The translations under genes were made by a program, and so were the position numbers. From positions 1-35,107 of the forward strand of contig JAFZPX010000018.1 in the NCBI GenBank assembly GCA_017552455.1: a stretch of 35,107 bases of DNA, read 5' to 3'. Source of the DNA: Clostridiales bacterium (GTDB lineage: Bacteria > Bacillota > Clostridia > Saccharofermentanales > Saccharofermentanaceae). A model generated the notes under the pieces. The model was not told where the DNA came from and ran no database searches. It saw nothing but the letters and a program-made list of their open reading frames with translations. Below are positions 35,084-35,107 of the stretch, one piece after another; the stretch's first letter is position 1; each line of letters begins with the position of its first letter.

Positions 35084-35107
35084 TTTATTTGAGAGTTTGA
35101 TCCTGGC
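35084..35107 (+). rRNA. 16S rRNA, 5' end only
   Basis: The window ends in GAGAGTTTGATCCTGGC (35091-35107), the universal start of bacterial 16S rRNA (the 27F primer region). The mature 5' end is placed near 35084 by comparison with the Bacillus 16S start and may be off by a few bases. The rest of the operon lies beyond the window, on the same strand as gyrA. Confidence 0.93.

Noticed and set aside
1..35107. CRISPR arrays, insertion sequences, prophage or integrase genes
   Set aside because: I found no regular direct repeats, no transposase or integrase motifs, and no attachment-site-like duplications.

Overview
The window is ordinary chromosomal DNA of a low-GC-lineage (Firmicutes) anaerobe, most likely a saccharolytic or cellulolytic member of the Clostridia of gut or rumen type. 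The evidence is the HPr kinase-RapZ-WhiA block, a split two-subunit transketolase, a cellobiose/cellodextrin phosphorylase pair with a secreted GH5 endoglucanase, consensus sigma-A promoters with strong Shine-Dalgarno sites, and use of GTG and TTG starts. The genus cannot be fixed from this window. Coding density is very high and most genes lie on the + strand in overlapping or near-overlapping runs.

Region 1 (1-5341) is a cellulose-use locus: the 3' end of a cellobiose phosphorylase, a complete cellodextrin phosphorylase, and a secreted GH5 endoglucanase with a C-terminal DUF4214 module. The enzyme would cut glucan outside the cell and the phosphorylases would split imported cellobiose and cellodextrins inside it. 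Region 2 (5356-8852) is an overlapping hprK-murB-rapZ-whiA operon covering carbon control and cell-wall/cell-division regulation. It lacks the yvcK gene that usually sits between rapZ and whiA, and its WhiA looks shortened. Region 3 (8866-11839) holds a membrane-anchored PQQ-type beta-propeller protein and two unrecognised genes. Region 4 (11851-17689) is metabolic: a uridine-kinase-like nucleoside kinase, homoserine O-acyltransferase (with the acetyl-type Glu111), NAD(P)H-hydrate dehydratase, alanine racemase and both halves of transketolase.

Region 5 (17741-22413) is the accessory part: a membrane GGDEF diguanylate cyclase followed directly by an orphan solute-binding lipoprotein, then on the opposite strand a VTC-type polyphosphate polymerase, a DUF4956 membrane protein and a decayed lipoprotein gene whose remains lie in three different frames.

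Region 6 (22541-29447) is the conserved rpmH-rnpA-yidD-yidC-jag-mnmE-mnmG-rsmG block, normally found beside dnaA and oriC. Here no dnaA or DnaA-box cluster is present. A small zinc-ribbon gene sits upstream of rpmH, and its last codons carry a perfect consensus promoter inside a dyad. Region 7 (29448-35107) has gyrA with its own promoter, a D-Ala-D-Ala carboxypeptidase, two terminator stem-loops, a convergent L-lactate dehydrogenase-family gene, and a strong rRNA promoter with leader running into the first bases of a 16S rRNA.

I found no CRISPR array, tRNA, insertion sequence or phage gene. The items most worth a second look are the shortened WhiA with missing yvcK, the cyclase/binding-protein pair, the VTC-DUF4956 cassette with its shattered partner, the promoter-in-dyad before rpmH, and the arginine at the substrate-specificity position of the lactate dehydrogenase.
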